Below are positions 22,747 through 31,437 of a stretch of DNA of 64,000 nucleotides, piece after piece. Numbering within the stretch: the stretch's first letter is position 1; each line of letters starts with the position of its first letter. The position numbers were made by a program, and so were the translations under genes. The stretch comes from Castellaniella defragrans (GTDB taxonomy: Bacteria > Pseudomonadota > Gammaproteobacteria > Burkholderiales > Burkholderiaceae_B): assembly GCF_014203015.1 (NCBI RefSeq), contig NZ_JACHIB010000007.1, positions 125,634-189,633 on the forward strand. The letters are read 5' to 3'. Below the pieces are notes generated by a model. It did no database searches. It was not told the origin of the DNA and saw nothing but the letters and a program-made list of their open reading frames with translations.

Positions 22747-25700
22747 TTGTCCGAATCTCGCGGCACGGGTCCCCGCACAGGATTGCTCGACAGCCTCAGG
22801 GCGCGCCTGTTCCTGGCGGTGCTGGCGGTCATCGTGCCGCTCCTCTGCGGGCTGGGCTATTACGTCTGGCATCAGTACCGCGGCCTGGCGGCCGGCAGCG
22901 AGCGCGCGGCCGAAAACCTGGTCAGCGTCACGGCGGCCTACGACCGGGCGCTGATCAACGACGCCAGCGACGTGCTCCACACCCTGGCGAACTCCCCCAT
23001 CCTGCGCCACGAGCGCTGGGCCGAATGCCGCGGCTACCTGGCGTCGCTGCTGGCGCGCCTGCCGCGCTACCTGAACCTGGGCGTGACCGACGCGCGCGGC
23101 TACCAGGTCTGCTCGGGCCTGCCCGACCCCGATCCCAACGGCGTCTACCTGGGCGACCGGCCCTATTTCCGCAAGGCCATCGAGCAGGCCGAGGTCACGC
23201 TGGGCGGCTTCATCATCGGGCGCATGTCCAACCTGCCCACGCTGGTCCTGGCGGTGCGCGTGCCGGGCGATTCCGGCGCCAACGGCGGGGTGGTCTTCGG
23301 CGGCATGAACCTCGGCTACCTGCGGGCCGGCGCGGCCATTCCCGACCTGCTGCCGGGCGGGCGCCTGTGGATCCTGGACCGCGAGGGGCACGTGCTGCAG
23401 CGCGTGCCGGGCGACACCAGCCACCTGGGCGAGCGGCTCGATCCGCATCCGCCCCACGAGGACGGGCTGGTGCGCGGCACCCACCTGGACGCCGACGGCC
23501 GCCGCTGGGTCACGATGTCCATGACGGCCGGCCCGCGGGGCGATCCGCACGGCCTGTCGGTGCGCTACGAGGTGCCGGAATCGGTGCTCTACGGCGAGGC
23601 CCGCCGCGCCCTGTGGGTCGGGATGTTCATCGTCGCGCTGCTGCTGTGCGTGGCGGTGCTGGCGGCCTGGAACCTGATGCAGCTGGCGGCCGGGCGCAGC
23701 CTGGAGCACCTGCGCGGGGCCGTGCGGCGGCTGGCGTCGCAGGACTTCTCCGGGCGCGTGGCCGACCGGCTGCAGGGGCGCGACCTGCGGGAGATCGGCC
23801 AGCAGTTCGACGACATGGCCGATGCCCTGCAGTCGTACCAGCGCTCCCTGGCCCAGTCCGAGCAGAGCTACCGGCTGCTGTTCGAGGGCAGCCCCAATCC
23901 GATGATGGTGCTGAGCCTGGACAGCGGCCGCTTCCTGGCCGTCAACGACGAGGCGATGCGCCGCTACGGCTACGGCCGGGACCACTTCCTGCGCCTGGGC
24001 CTCGACGACCTGCGCATCGAGGTGCTCGAACACCAGCCGGACACCGCCTTTTCCTACGAGCGCCACCGCCGCCGCGACGGGCAGCCGCTGTTCGTCGAGG
24101 TCCGCAGCCTGTCGCTGATGTTCACCGGCCAGCTGGCCCACGTGCTGGTCATCCGCGACCTGACCGAGCGCGAGACGCTGAGCCGCGGGCTGAAGGAACG
24201 CGAGCGCCTCATCAGCCAGCTGATGGACGTCACGGCGGAAGCCATCTACGGGCTGGATGCGAGCGGCTGCTGCATCTTCGCCAACCAGGCCTGTTCGCAC
24301 CTGCTGGGGTACGACCACCCCGACCAGCTGGTGGGCCAGCACTTCCACAGCCTGATCCATGACCGGCACGAGGACGGCAGCCCCTATCCGCTGGAGGAAT
24401 GCCGCATGCACCTGGCCCTGCGGGAGGGCAAGGGGATCCACGTGGACGACGAGGTCCTGTGGCGCCGCGACGGCACCTGCTTCCCGGCGGAATACTGGTC
24501 CTATCCGATCCTGCAGGACGGCCGGCTGGAGTTCTGCCTGGTGACGTTCCTGGACATCAGCGAACGCCGCGCGCAGCAGCGGGCGCTGGCCTACCAGGCC
24601 ACCCACGATCCCCTGACGGGGCTGCTGAACCGCGGCGACATCCTGCGGCGCCTGCAGGCGCGCTCGGAACAGGCCCCCGAGGCGCCCTGGACCCTGGTCA
24701 TGTCCAATCTGGACGGCTTCAAGGAGGTCAACGAGGCGCTCGGGCACGACGCGGGCGACCGGCTGCTCCAGGCGGTCGCGCAGCGGCTGCAGGGGCTGCT
24801 GGGCCCGGCGTGCATGCTGGCCCGGCTGGGCAGCGACGAATTCGCCTTCCTGCTCGACACGGGCGACGAACACCTGGCGCAGGAGCAGGTCCACGTGCTG
24901 CTCGCCGCGCTGCGCGATCCGTTCGCGCTGAACGACCTGCAGATCCGCATCAGCTGCAGCTTCGGCCTGGCCGTGCATCCCGGCCATGCGCGCGATCCGG
25001 ACGAGCTGGTCCGCTGCGCCGACACCGCGATGCGCCGCGCCAAGCGCGACGGCCTGGGGATCGCCGTGTTCAATCCCCAGGACCGCGCCAGCGTGCACGA
25101 CCACCTGCTGCTGCGCGGGGAACTGCGCACGGCGCTGGCGCAGGGCCAGTTCCTGCTGCATCTGCAGCCCAAGGTCTTCCTGAACGACGGCCTGCGGGCC
25201 TCGGGCTCGCCGATGGGTTTCGAGGCGCTGACCCGCTGGATGCACCCGGAACGGGGCCTGATCCCGCCGGGCCGGTTCATCCCCATCATCGAGGTCAGCG
25301 ACCTGATCCATCCCTTCACCCTCTGGGTCGTGGACCAGGCGGTGGCCTGCTGCTCCCGGCTGCAGGCCGTCCATCCCGGCGTCGGCATGGCCGTGAACGT
25401 GTCCGCCCGCAACCTGCTCGACGGCCATTTCCCCAGCCAGATCAGGGACGCCCTGCTGCGCCACGGGCTGGACCCCGCGCTGCTGGAGCTCGAAGTCACC
25501 GAAAGCGCCATCATGGCCGACCCCACCCGGGCGCTGGACACCCTGCACGCCCTGCACGCCCTGGGCGTGCGGCTGTCGATCGACGATTTCGGCACCGGCT
25601 ATTCCTCGTTCGCCTACCTGAACCGGCTGCCCGTCGACGCGCTGAAGATCGACCAGTCCTTCGTGGCCGGCATGGCCGCCGATGCCGACATGCGCGCCAT

Positions 25701-25878
25701 CGTGCGCTCCATCATCGAGATGAGCCACACCCTGGGCCTGATGGTGATCGCCGAGGGCATCGAGACGCAGGAAACGCTGGACCTGCTGTGGAACATGGGC
25801 TGCGACGTCGGCCAGGGCTACTTCATCGGCCATCCGGCGCCCGAGTCCAGCGCCGAGGCCTGGCTGCGCGGCCGCTGA
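22747..25878 (+). CDS. Membrane sensor with PAS, GGDEF and EAL domains (c-di-GMP turnover)
   Basis: A 1043-residue inner-membrane protein. TM1 lies at about residues 17-40, an extracytoplasmic Cache-like sensor at about 45-275 (with DRPYFRKAIEQAE), TM2 at about 285-310, and a HAMP-like linker comes next. Two PAS regions (about 370-480 and 490-610) lead to GGDEF with the site degenerate as GSDEF (about 695-699). EAL has intact EAL (826-828) and DDFGTGYSS (946 on). It is therefore more likely a c-di-GMP phosphodiesterase than a cyclase. Translation starts at TTG, supported by GGGAGG 7 bp upstream; no ATG lies near. Confidence 0.9.
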   Translation: MSESRGTGPRTGLLDSLRARLFLAVLAVIVPLLCGLGYYVWHQYRGLAAGSERAAENLVSVTAAYDRALINDASDVLHTLANSPILRHERWAECRGYLASLLARLPRYLNLGVTDARGYQVCSGLPDPDPNGVYLGDRPYFRKAIEQAEVTLGGFIIGRMSNLPTLVLAVRVPGDSGANGGVVFGGMNLGYLRAGAAIPDLLPGGRLWILDREGHVLQRVPGDTSHLGERLDPHPPHEDGLVRGTHLDADGRRWVTMSMTAGPRGDPHGLSVRYEVPESVLYGEARRALWVGMFIVALLLCVAVLAAWNLMQLAAGRSLEHLRGAVRRLASQDFSGRVADRLQGRDLREIGQQFDDMADALQSYQRSLAQSEQSYRLLFEGSPNPMMVLSLDSGRFLAVNDEAMRRYGYGRDHFLRLGLDDLRIEVLEHQPDTAFSYERHRRRDGQPLFVEVRSLSLMFTGQLAHVLVIRDLTERETLSRGLKERERLISQLMDVTAEAIYGLDASGCCIFANQACSHLLGYDHPDQLVGQHFHSLIHDRHEDGSPYPLEECRMHLALREGKGIHVDDEVLWRRDGTCFPAEYWSYPILQDGRLEFCLVTFLDISERRAQQRALAYQATHDPLTGLLNRGDILRRLQARSEQAPEAPWTLVMSNLDGFKEVNEALGHDAGDRLLQAVAQRLQGLLGPACMLARLGSDEFAFLLDTGDEHLAQEQVHVLLAALRDPFALNDLQIRISCSFGLAVHPGHARDPDELVRCADTAMRRAKRDGLGIAVFNPQDRASVHDHLLLRGELRTALAQGQFLLHLQPKVFLNDGLRASGSPMGFEALTRWMHPERGLIPPGRFIPIIEVSDLIHPFTLWVVDQAVACCSRLQAVHPGVGMAVNVSARNLLDGHFPSQIRDALLRHGLDPALLELEVTESAIMADPTRALDTLHALHALGVRLSIDDFGTGYSSFAYLNRLPVDALKIDQSFVAGMAADADMRAIVRSIIEMSHTLGLMVIAEGIETQETLDLLWNMGCDVGQGYFIGHPAPESSAEAWLRGR

Positions 25879-26027
25879 CCGCGCGGCCGCCGGCGCCGCG
25901 CGCGGCGGCCGCGGCGGGGCCCGTCCATGTCCCGGCGGGACCCGCCCATGTCTTGATGCGGGTCGACTGGCGCTCCCGGGAAACGTGGTATGAATGAAAT
26001 ATCGAAGACGGGCGCGGGAGCGTTTCC

Positions 26028-28085
26028 ATGTCAGTTTCCATGTCAGACAGAGCGGATGCGGCCGACCGGGATGCCGTGAACCAGAACGTGCAGGGACTGA
26101 TGCGGTTCCTGCGGGAATATCCGCCCTTCGACCAGATGGAGCCGGGGCACGTGCGCCGGCTGGTCGAGCGGATGCGGCTGCGGTTCTTCGAGGCGGGGCA
26201 GGAGATCGCGTCCCCGGACGACGGGCCCGCCGATGCGTGGTACCTGATCCGCCAGGGCGCGGTCGAAGGCCGCCGGCCCGGCCCGGACGGCGCTGCCGGT
26301 GCGACTGCGGGTGCCGGTACAGATACAGGTGCGGGTACGGGTGCCGGTGCCGGTACAGAGACGGGTCCGGATGCCGGGGCCGGCGCGGCGGGGAAGTCCG
26401 CCGCGGGCGCCGATCCGGGCGGCGGCTTCGTCCTGGGGCCGGCCGACGCCTTTCCGGTGGCCGCCCTGCTGGAGCATCGCCCCACCCGCACGCGCTACCG
26501 CGCCCTGCAGGACACCTTCTGCCTGCAGGTGGACCGGCCCGATTTCGTCGAGGCCCTGGAATGGTCCGAGCCCTTCCGCGCCTACGCCCTGCGCGGCGCG
26601 GGCAGCCTGCTCGGGCGGCTGCACCAGCGCACGCGGCAGGAGGCCGCGGCGGTCCAGGGCGAGGGCTATGTCTTCGACCAGGCGCTGGGCTCGCTCATGG
26701 CGCGCGACCCGGTGGCCTGTACGCCGGATCTGCCGCTGTCCCGGGCGGTGCAGCGGATGCACGAGCGGCGGGTGGGCAGCATCGTCGTCACGGACGAACA
26801 GCGCCGTCCCGTGGGCATCTTCACTCTGCGCGACCTGCGCCGCGAGGTCGCGGCCGGCGCGATCCGGCTGGACGCCCCCATCGGGGAATTCATGACCCGC
26901 CATCCGGTCTGCCTGCCGCCCGACGCCATGGCCTTCGAGGCCATCCTGCTGATGACGCGCCATCGCATCGGCCACCTGTGCATCGCGCAGGCCGGCGTCC
27001 TGGCCGGCGTGGTGTCCGAGCGCGACCTGTTCGCCCTGCAGCGGATCGGCATCGTGCACCTGGCGCGGGCCATGCGCCAGGCCGAGGACGCCGAGACCCT
27101 GGCCGGGCTGCGCACGGACCTGGCCCGGGCGATCTCGGGCATGCTGGCGCACGGCGTCGATGCGCTGCAGGTGATGCGCCTGATCGCCCAGATGAACGAC
27201 CACACCACGCATCGCGTGATCGAGCTGGCGCTGCGCGACGTCGGCGATCCGGGCGTGCCGTTCGCCTGGCTGGCCTTCGGCAGCGAGGGCCGGCGCGAGC
27301 AGACGCTGCTGACGGACCAGGACAACGGCATGCTGTTCCAGGCGGCGAGCGACGCCGAGGCGCAGGAACGGCGCGAAGCGCTGCGGCCGCTGGCCGAGAC
27401 GATCAACCAGGACCTGGACCGCTGCGGCCTGCCGCTGTGCCGCGGCAGGGTCATGGCCAGCAATCCGGCCCTGCGCCTGGCGGCGCGCGAATGGGAACGC
27501 TGGTTCGCCGACATCATCCGGCAGCCCACGCCCGAGCACCTGCTCCAGGCGGTGATCTGCTTCGACCTGCGGCTGCTGTGGGGCGAGGACAACGGCTTCG
27601 CGGCGCTGAGCCGGTTCCTGCTGGAGCAGGTGGCCGATTCTCCCCAGTTCCAGCGGATGCTGGCCGAGACGGCCCTGCGCAACCAGCCGCCGTCGGGCGG
27701 CCTGTTCGAGATCGCGGGCGGCGCCTGGAAGGCGGGCGCCTCGGGCTTCGACCTGAAGACGCAGGCGCTCACGCCCTTCGTGGATGCCGCCCGGGTCTTC
27801 GCCCTGGCCGCCGGCATCGCCGAGACTTCCACGGTGGGGCGCCTGCAGGCGCTGGCCGAGCGCGGCGTGCTGAGCGGGCGCGACGTGGGCGCCTACGTCG
27901 AATCCTACCGCTACCTGCAGCTGCTGCGGCTGCGGCAGCACCAGGCGCGCATCCATGCCGGCGAGGCCCCGTCCAACCACGTCCTGCCGGGTTCGCTCAA
28001 CGCCCTGGACCGGCGCATCCTGCGCGAGGCCCTGCGCCAGGCCGCCGACCTGCAGAAGCTGCTGCGCTACAGCTACCGCCTGTGA
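26028..28085 (+). CDS. cNMP-binding/CBS/DUF294 nucleotidyltransferase-like protein
   Basis: A 685-residue soluble protein. It has an N-terminal cyclic-nucleotide-binding-like fold (about 15-185), two CBS domains (about 210-350, e.g. RRVGSIVVTDEQRRPVGIFT) and a DUF294 nucleotidyltransferase-like domain with FGSEGRREQTLLTDQDNGM (about 420). A C-terminal DUF294 substrate-binding domain ends at the stop. Such proteins resemble GlnD in layout and are thought to sense nucleotides. An Ala-Gly-Thr-rich low-complexity run, residues about 84-132, splits the cNMP domain. The downstream DEDD exonuclease is the usual neighbour of this family. GGGAG lies 8 bp upstream of the ATG. Confidence 0.88.
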   Translation: MSVSMSDRADAADRDAVNQNVQGLMRFLREYPPFDQMEPGHVRRLVERMRLRFFEAGQEIASPDDGPADAWYLIRQGAVEGRRPGPDGAAGATAGAGTDTGAGTGAGAGTETGPDAGAGAAGKSAAGADPGGGFVLGPADAFPVAALLEHRPTRTRYRALQDTFCLQVDRPDFVEALEWSEPFRAYALRGAGSLLGRLHQRTRQEAAAVQGEGYVFDQALGSLMARDPVACTPDLPLSRAVQRMHERRVGSIVVTDEQRRPVGIFTLRDLRREVAAGAIRLDAPIGEFMTRHPVCLPPDAMAFEAILLMTRHRIGHLCIAQAGVLAGVVSERDLFALQRIGIVHLARAMRQAEDAETLAGLRTDLARAISGMLAHGVDALQVMRLIAQMNDHTTHRVIELALRDVGDPGVPFAWLAFGSEGRREQTLLTDQDNGMLFQAASDAEAQERREALRPLAETINQDLDRCGLPLCRGRVMASNPALRLAAREWERWFADIIRQPTPEHLLQAVICFDLRLLWGEDNGFAALSRFLLEQVADSPQFQRMLAETALRNQPPSGGLFEIAGGAWKAGASGFDLKTQALTPFVDAARVFALAAGIAETSTVGRLQALAERGVLSGRDVGAYVESYRYLQLLRLRQHQARIHAGEAPSNHVLPGSLNALDRRILREALRQAADLQKLLRYSYRL

Positions 28086-28126
28086 AGGAGGACGGCGTGG
28101 TGAGCGGGAGCAGCGTGGTGAATGGA

Positions 28127-28190
28127 GGCCGCATGGCGAATGAGGACAGCGTGGAGGACGGGGGCCGCATGGCGAACCAGGACGGCGTGG
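28127..28190. repeat. Direct repeat of 28 bp at 36-bp period
   Basis: GGCCGCATGGCGAA-led 28-mers at 28127-28154 and 28163-28190 differ at three positions. Related fragments (GACGGCGTGG, GGCGAA) extend the pattern over the whole 166-bp gap between the DUF294 gene and the exonuclease gene. The strand that could be read has no convincing gene. Confidence 0.75.
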
Positions 28191-28251
28191 CGAACGGAGA
28201 CGGCGTGCTCCGGCTTCGGGCAGACCGCGCGGCCGTGCGCCGGAGGCGGCG

Positions 28252-28899
28252 ATGTGGATGAGGCGCGAGGCCTGGCGCGCGCGCGACTTCCGCAGCCAGC
28301 CGGCCGTCGTCTTCGACCTGGAGGCCAGCGGCCTGGATCCCCGGCGGGACCGCATCCTGTCCATCGGCGCGGTCCGCATCGAGGACCTGGCGATCCCGCT
28401 GGGCCGCCAGTACGCCCGCGTCGTGCGCGCGACGGGTCCGCTGGGGCTCGCGGGGCGGCTGTTCCATGGCCTGACGCGCGCCGACCTGGAGCGCGGCGTG
28501 GCGCCGCGGGACGCGCTGTCCGGCCTGCTGGATTTCGCCGGCGACGCGGTGTGGCTGGCCTTCCATGCCGGCTTCGACCGCGCGCTGCTGGCGCGCGCCC
28601 TGAAGGCGCACCTGGGACTGCGCTGGGACGGCGAGGTGCTGGACCTGGCGGTGCTGGCGCCGATGCTGTTCCCCGACCGGGCCGGTCCGCATGCGGGGCT
28701 GGACGAGTGGGCGGCGGCGTTCGGGCTGGCCGCGCCGGCCCGGCACGCGGCGGTGGCCGATGCCATGCTGACGGCGGAACTCGCCCTGGTGGCGCTGCGC
28801 CGCGCGCAGCGGCAGGGCCTGCGCACCTGGGGCAAGCTGGCCGCGGCGGCGCGGGACTGGCGGGCCGGCCGGATGGGGCCGGGCGGGCCGGTCTTCTGA
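28252..28899 (+). CDS. 3'-5' exonuclease, DnaQ-like (DEDDh)
   Basis: A 215-residue exonuclease domain. Exo I is VVFDLEASGLDP with the Asp-Glu pair, Exo II is LAFHAGFDRALL, and Exo III is RHAAVADAMLTAEL, giving the DEDDh His-Asp. It resembles the epsilon proofreading subunit of DNA polymerase III but lacks the C-terminal alpha-binding region, so a stand-alone nuclease is likely. GGAGG lies 5 bp before the ATG. A gene of this type commonly follows the cNMP/CBS/DUF294 gene in proteobacteria, which suggests shared function in nucleotide signalling or repair. Confidence 0.88.
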   Translation: MWMRREAWRARDFRSQPAVVFDLEASGLDPRRDRILSIGAVRIEDLAIPLGRQYARVVRATGPLGLAGRLFHGLTRADLERGVAPRDALSGLLDFAGDAVWLAFHAGFDRALLARALKAHLGLRWDGEVLDLAVLAPMLFPDRAGPHAGLDEWAAAFGLAAPARHAAVADAMLTAELALVALRRAQRQGLRTWGKLAAAARDWRAGRMGPGGPVF

Positions 28900-29089
28900 G
28901 CCGGCGCGCGTCCGCGCCGCGCCGCATGACGCCGTATGATGAAAGATGCGGGCCCGTTCCAGGACGGCACACCTTCGGACGGCCCGCCGTGATCCGCCGT
29001 TCCGGCCCATGCCGGCCTTGGCCGGCTGGCGCCCGATGATCGACCTTCCCGATACGACCCTTCCTTCCGATACGACCCGCCTTTCCGAC

Positions 29090-29704
29090 ATGACCGACGA
29101 TTCCGATACGAACCTGACCGAGACCCTGATCCGCAGCGAGCCCCTGTGCGAGGGCAATTTCCTGAAGGCGCGCCGCGACACGGTGCGCATGCCCGATGGC
29201 AGCGTCTCGACGCGCGAATACATCGTGCATCCCGGGGCGGTGGTGGTGATTCCCCTGCTGGACGAGCGCCACGTCCTGGTCGAGCGCCAGTTCCGCTACC
29301 CCGTGGGCCGCATCATGACGGAGTTCCCGGCCGGCAAGCTCGATCCGGGCGAGGACCCCTGGGTCTGCGCCCGGCGCGAACTGCGCGAGGAAACCGGCTA
29401 CGCCGCGGAGGAATGGGCGCTTGCCGGGCGGATGCACCTGGCCATCGCCTATTCCACCGAAGTCATCCACGTGTTCTTCGCCCGCGGCCTGAAGGCCGGC
29501 GAGCGGGACCTGGACGCGGACGAGTTCCTGGACGTCGGCACCTCGTCCGACGAGGCCCTGCTCGACGCCTGCCGCGATGGCGCGGCCACCGACGCCAAGA
29601 CCCTGACCTGCCTGCTGTGGCTGCAGAACGTGCGCAGCGGCCGCTGGACGCTGGACTGGCACCGGACTCCGGATGCCGGCCCGGGAGATCAGGATTCGGC
29701 GTAG
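29090..29704 (+). CDS. Nudix hydrolase, ADP-ribose pyrophosphatase type
   Basis: A 204-residue protein with a complete Nudix box, GKLDPGEDPWVCARRELREE followed by TGY. The flanking EYIVHPGAVVVIPLLDE and VERQFRYPVGRIMTEFPAG are typical of ADP-ribose pyrophosphatases. It would hydrolyse ADP-ribose or related nucleoside diphosphate derivatives. The start at MTDDSD (29090) fits family length. An ATG at 29036 would add 18 residues from degenerate GATACGACC repeats and is less likely; neither has a good ribosome binding site. Its last 16 bp overlap the end of the convergent carbonic anhydrase gene. Confidence 0.85.
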   Translation: MTDDSDTNLTETLIRSEPLCEGNFLKARRDTVRMPDGSVSTREYIVHPGAVVVIPLLDERHVLVERQFRYPVGRIMTEFPAGKLDPGEDPWVCARRELREETGYAAEEWALAGRMHLAIAYSTEVIHVFFARGLKAGERDLDADEFLDVGTSSDEALLDACRDGAATDAKTLTCLLWLQNVRSGRWTLDWHRTPDAGPGDQDSA

Positions 29705-30327
29705 GGCTCGAAGCGGCCGGTCTCCGGGTTGCGGATGAACAATACGCCCGTGGCGACGCCGAAATACGCGCCGTGGATGGCGAGCGTGCCGGCCTCGACG
29801 CGTTCGCGCACGGCGGGGAAGGTCATCAGGTTGCGCATGCTGTATTCGACCACGCCCCATTCCATCCGGCGGATCCAGTCGGCGTAGTCGTCCGTGCGGG
29901 GGCCGACCGCCTCGGCCACGGGCCTGATCTGGGACATCCACTTGCCGATGAAGTCGCGCTTGGACAGGGGCGCGGCCTGGTTGGCGTAGGCGGACACGCC
30001 GCCGCAGCTGGCGTGGCCCATGATCACGATGTGGCCGACCTCCAGGGCGTTGACGCCGAACTCGACGCAGGCGCTGGTGCCGTGGAAGGCGGTTTCCGGA
30101 TCCTCGTCGCAGGGCGGGACGATGCCGGCGATGTTGCGCACCACGAACATCTCGCCCGGGCCCGCGTCGAAGATGGTTTCCGGCGCCACGCGCGAATCGC
30201 CGCAGCTGATCACCATGATGTCCGGGTGCTGGCCCTTTTCGGCCAGTTCGAGGTAGCGCGCGCGTTCGGTGGCGAGCCGGCCGTGCAGGAAGGAGCGGTA
30301 GCCGTCGGTCAGTCGTCGAGGGAGCAC
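29689..30327 (-). CDS. Beta-class carbonic anhydrase
   Basis: A 212-residue zinc enzyme that interconverts CO2 and bicarbonate. The zinc ligands are visible in ISCGDSRVAPETIF (Cys, Asp-Arg pair) and IMGHASCGGVSAY (His and Cys). GTG at 30327 is the start, with AAGGA 7 bp upstream; the long frame above it belongs to no gene. The start lies 19 bp inside the end of the LysR gene on the same strand, so the two are probably co-expressed. With DabA/DabB transcribed divergently from that regulator, the enzyme is part of an inorganic-carbon supply module. Confidence 0.93.
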   Translation of the reverse strand: MLPRRLTDGYRSFLHGRLATERARYLELAEKGQHPDIMVISCGDSRVAPETIFDAGPGEMFVVRNIAGIVPPCDEDPETAFHGTSACVEFGVNALEVGHIVIMGHASCGGVSAYANQAAPLSKRDFIGKWMSQIRPVAEAVGPRTDDYADWIRRMEWGVVEYSMRNLMTFPAVRERVEAGTLAIHGAYFGVATGVLFIRNPETGRFEPYAES

Positions 30328-31265
30328 GATGAGTTCCTTGTGGGTTGAATGGGGTCGGATGCGTCGGTGAAGATGTCTCCGGCCGCCTCGCGCGACAGCA
30401 GCCGGCTGAGCGGGCCCGCCAGGTGGCCGTGGCGCACCGTGATGGCGTAGAAGTGTTCGGTCAGCTGCGAGGACTGGCCGACGTGCACCAGCTCGCCCGA
30501 GTGCAGTTCGTCCTGCACGACCACTTCCGGCAGCACCGTGATCCAGCCGCTGTCGCGCGCGATCAGGCGCAGCATCGTCATGTCGTCGATCTCGGCGCGC
30601 AGCCGCGGCTGCACCCCGGCCGAAAAGCACAGGGCGTCGAACTGCAGGCGCACGCCGTGGCGCACGCTGGGCATGGCCATCTCGACCCCGTCCAGGTCTT
30701 CCGGAACGCGCAGCGCGGTGCCCGACCAGCGGTCGGCCCGGCCGACCAGCGAGATGACCTGGCTGCCGAGGAAGCGCGAGGACGTGGGGCGGGTGGGGTC
30801 GGACGGCACCGGCTCGTTGGCCAGCACCACGTCCAGCTGGTGGCGCAGCAGGCGTTCCACCAGCGTCTCCAGCGAACCCGAATCCACCGACAGCACGATC
30901 GTCGGGTCGTGCAGCAGGGGGCGCAGCCAGTTGACCTGGAAGTTGCGCGACATGGTCGAGACGCTGCCCACGCGCACGCGGGTCGCGCCTTCGTCGCGGC
31001 CTTCGAGCCAGCCGAGCATCTGCTCGCCCAGCGCGAAGATGCTTTCGGCGTAGGCGAAGACCTGCTGACCCGTCGCGGTGAGCTCCAGGTGGCGGCCCTG
31101 GCGGTCGAACAGGGGCGTGCCCAGGCGGTTTTCCAGCTGCCGTATCTGGGTGGAGAGGGCCGACTGGGACGTATGGATCTGCTCGGCCGCGTGCGTGAGG
31201 GAGCCCTGCTTGGCCACGCGCCAGAAGTAGAACAGGTGCTTGAAGTTGAGCTGGTTGATGTCCAT
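30309..31265 (-). CDS. LysR-family regulator (NhaR-like)
   Basis: A 318-residue LysR-type regulator. The N-terminal helix-turn-helix contains LNFKHLFYFWRVAKQGSLT, then HAAEQIHTSQSALSTQIRQL. The wording is close to NhaR, but other LysR subgroups share it. The C-terminal effector-binding domain (about 95-300) has no obvious defect. It overlaps the carbonic anhydrase start by 19 bp and is divergent from dabB, so it probably controls both sides of this inorganic-carbon cluster. The effector (for instance CO2/bicarbonate status or sodium) cannot be read from the sequence. Confidence 0.88.
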   Translation of the reverse strand: MDINQLNFKHLFYFWRVAKQGSLTHAAEQIHTSQSALSTQIRQLENRLGTPLFDRQGRHLELTATGQQVFAYAESIFALGEQMLGWLEGRDEGATRVRVGSVSTMSRNFQVNWLRPLLHDPTIVLSVDSGSLETLVERLLRHQLDVVLANEPVPSDPTRPTSSRFLGSQVISLVGRADRWSGTALRVPEDLDGVEMAMPSVRHGVRLQFDALCFSAGVQPRLRAEIDDMTMLRLIARDSGWITVLPEVVVQDELHSGELVHVGQSSQLTEHFYAITVRHGHLAGPLSRLLSREAAGDIFTDASDPIQPTRNSSCSLDD

Positions 31266-31437
31266 CGTTCTGTTTTAGAGAACCGTTCAATATTATAAAT
31301 GTAATTTACAGAACATACGAAAACTTCAAGAATACGCAGGTCGTTTTTGCCGCCGGGCCGCCGCGACGCAGAAGCCTCCTCCGGCGGGGGAGGCGGGTGG
31401 CCGCGGGCCGGGCGGCGGGGGCCTTTTCCTGGAGTAC
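31266..31437. promoter_or_regulatory. Divergent promoter region of the lysR and dabB genes
   Basis: The 172-bp gap is A+T-rich from 31268 to about 31335, unlike its surroundings. It contains TTCAATATTATAAATGTAA and neighbouring TTACAGAACAT, compatible with T-N11-A type LysR sites and with -10 elements in both directions. The right half is G+C-rich leader ending in the GGAG that precedes dabB. Confidence 0.4.

Noticed and set aside
22537-25833. 1098-codon frame antisense to the GGDEF/EAL gene
   Set aside because: Composition is His/Gln/Ala/Gly-rich nonsense typical of the complement of a high-G+C gene, while the plus strand has clear domains and a ribosome binding site.
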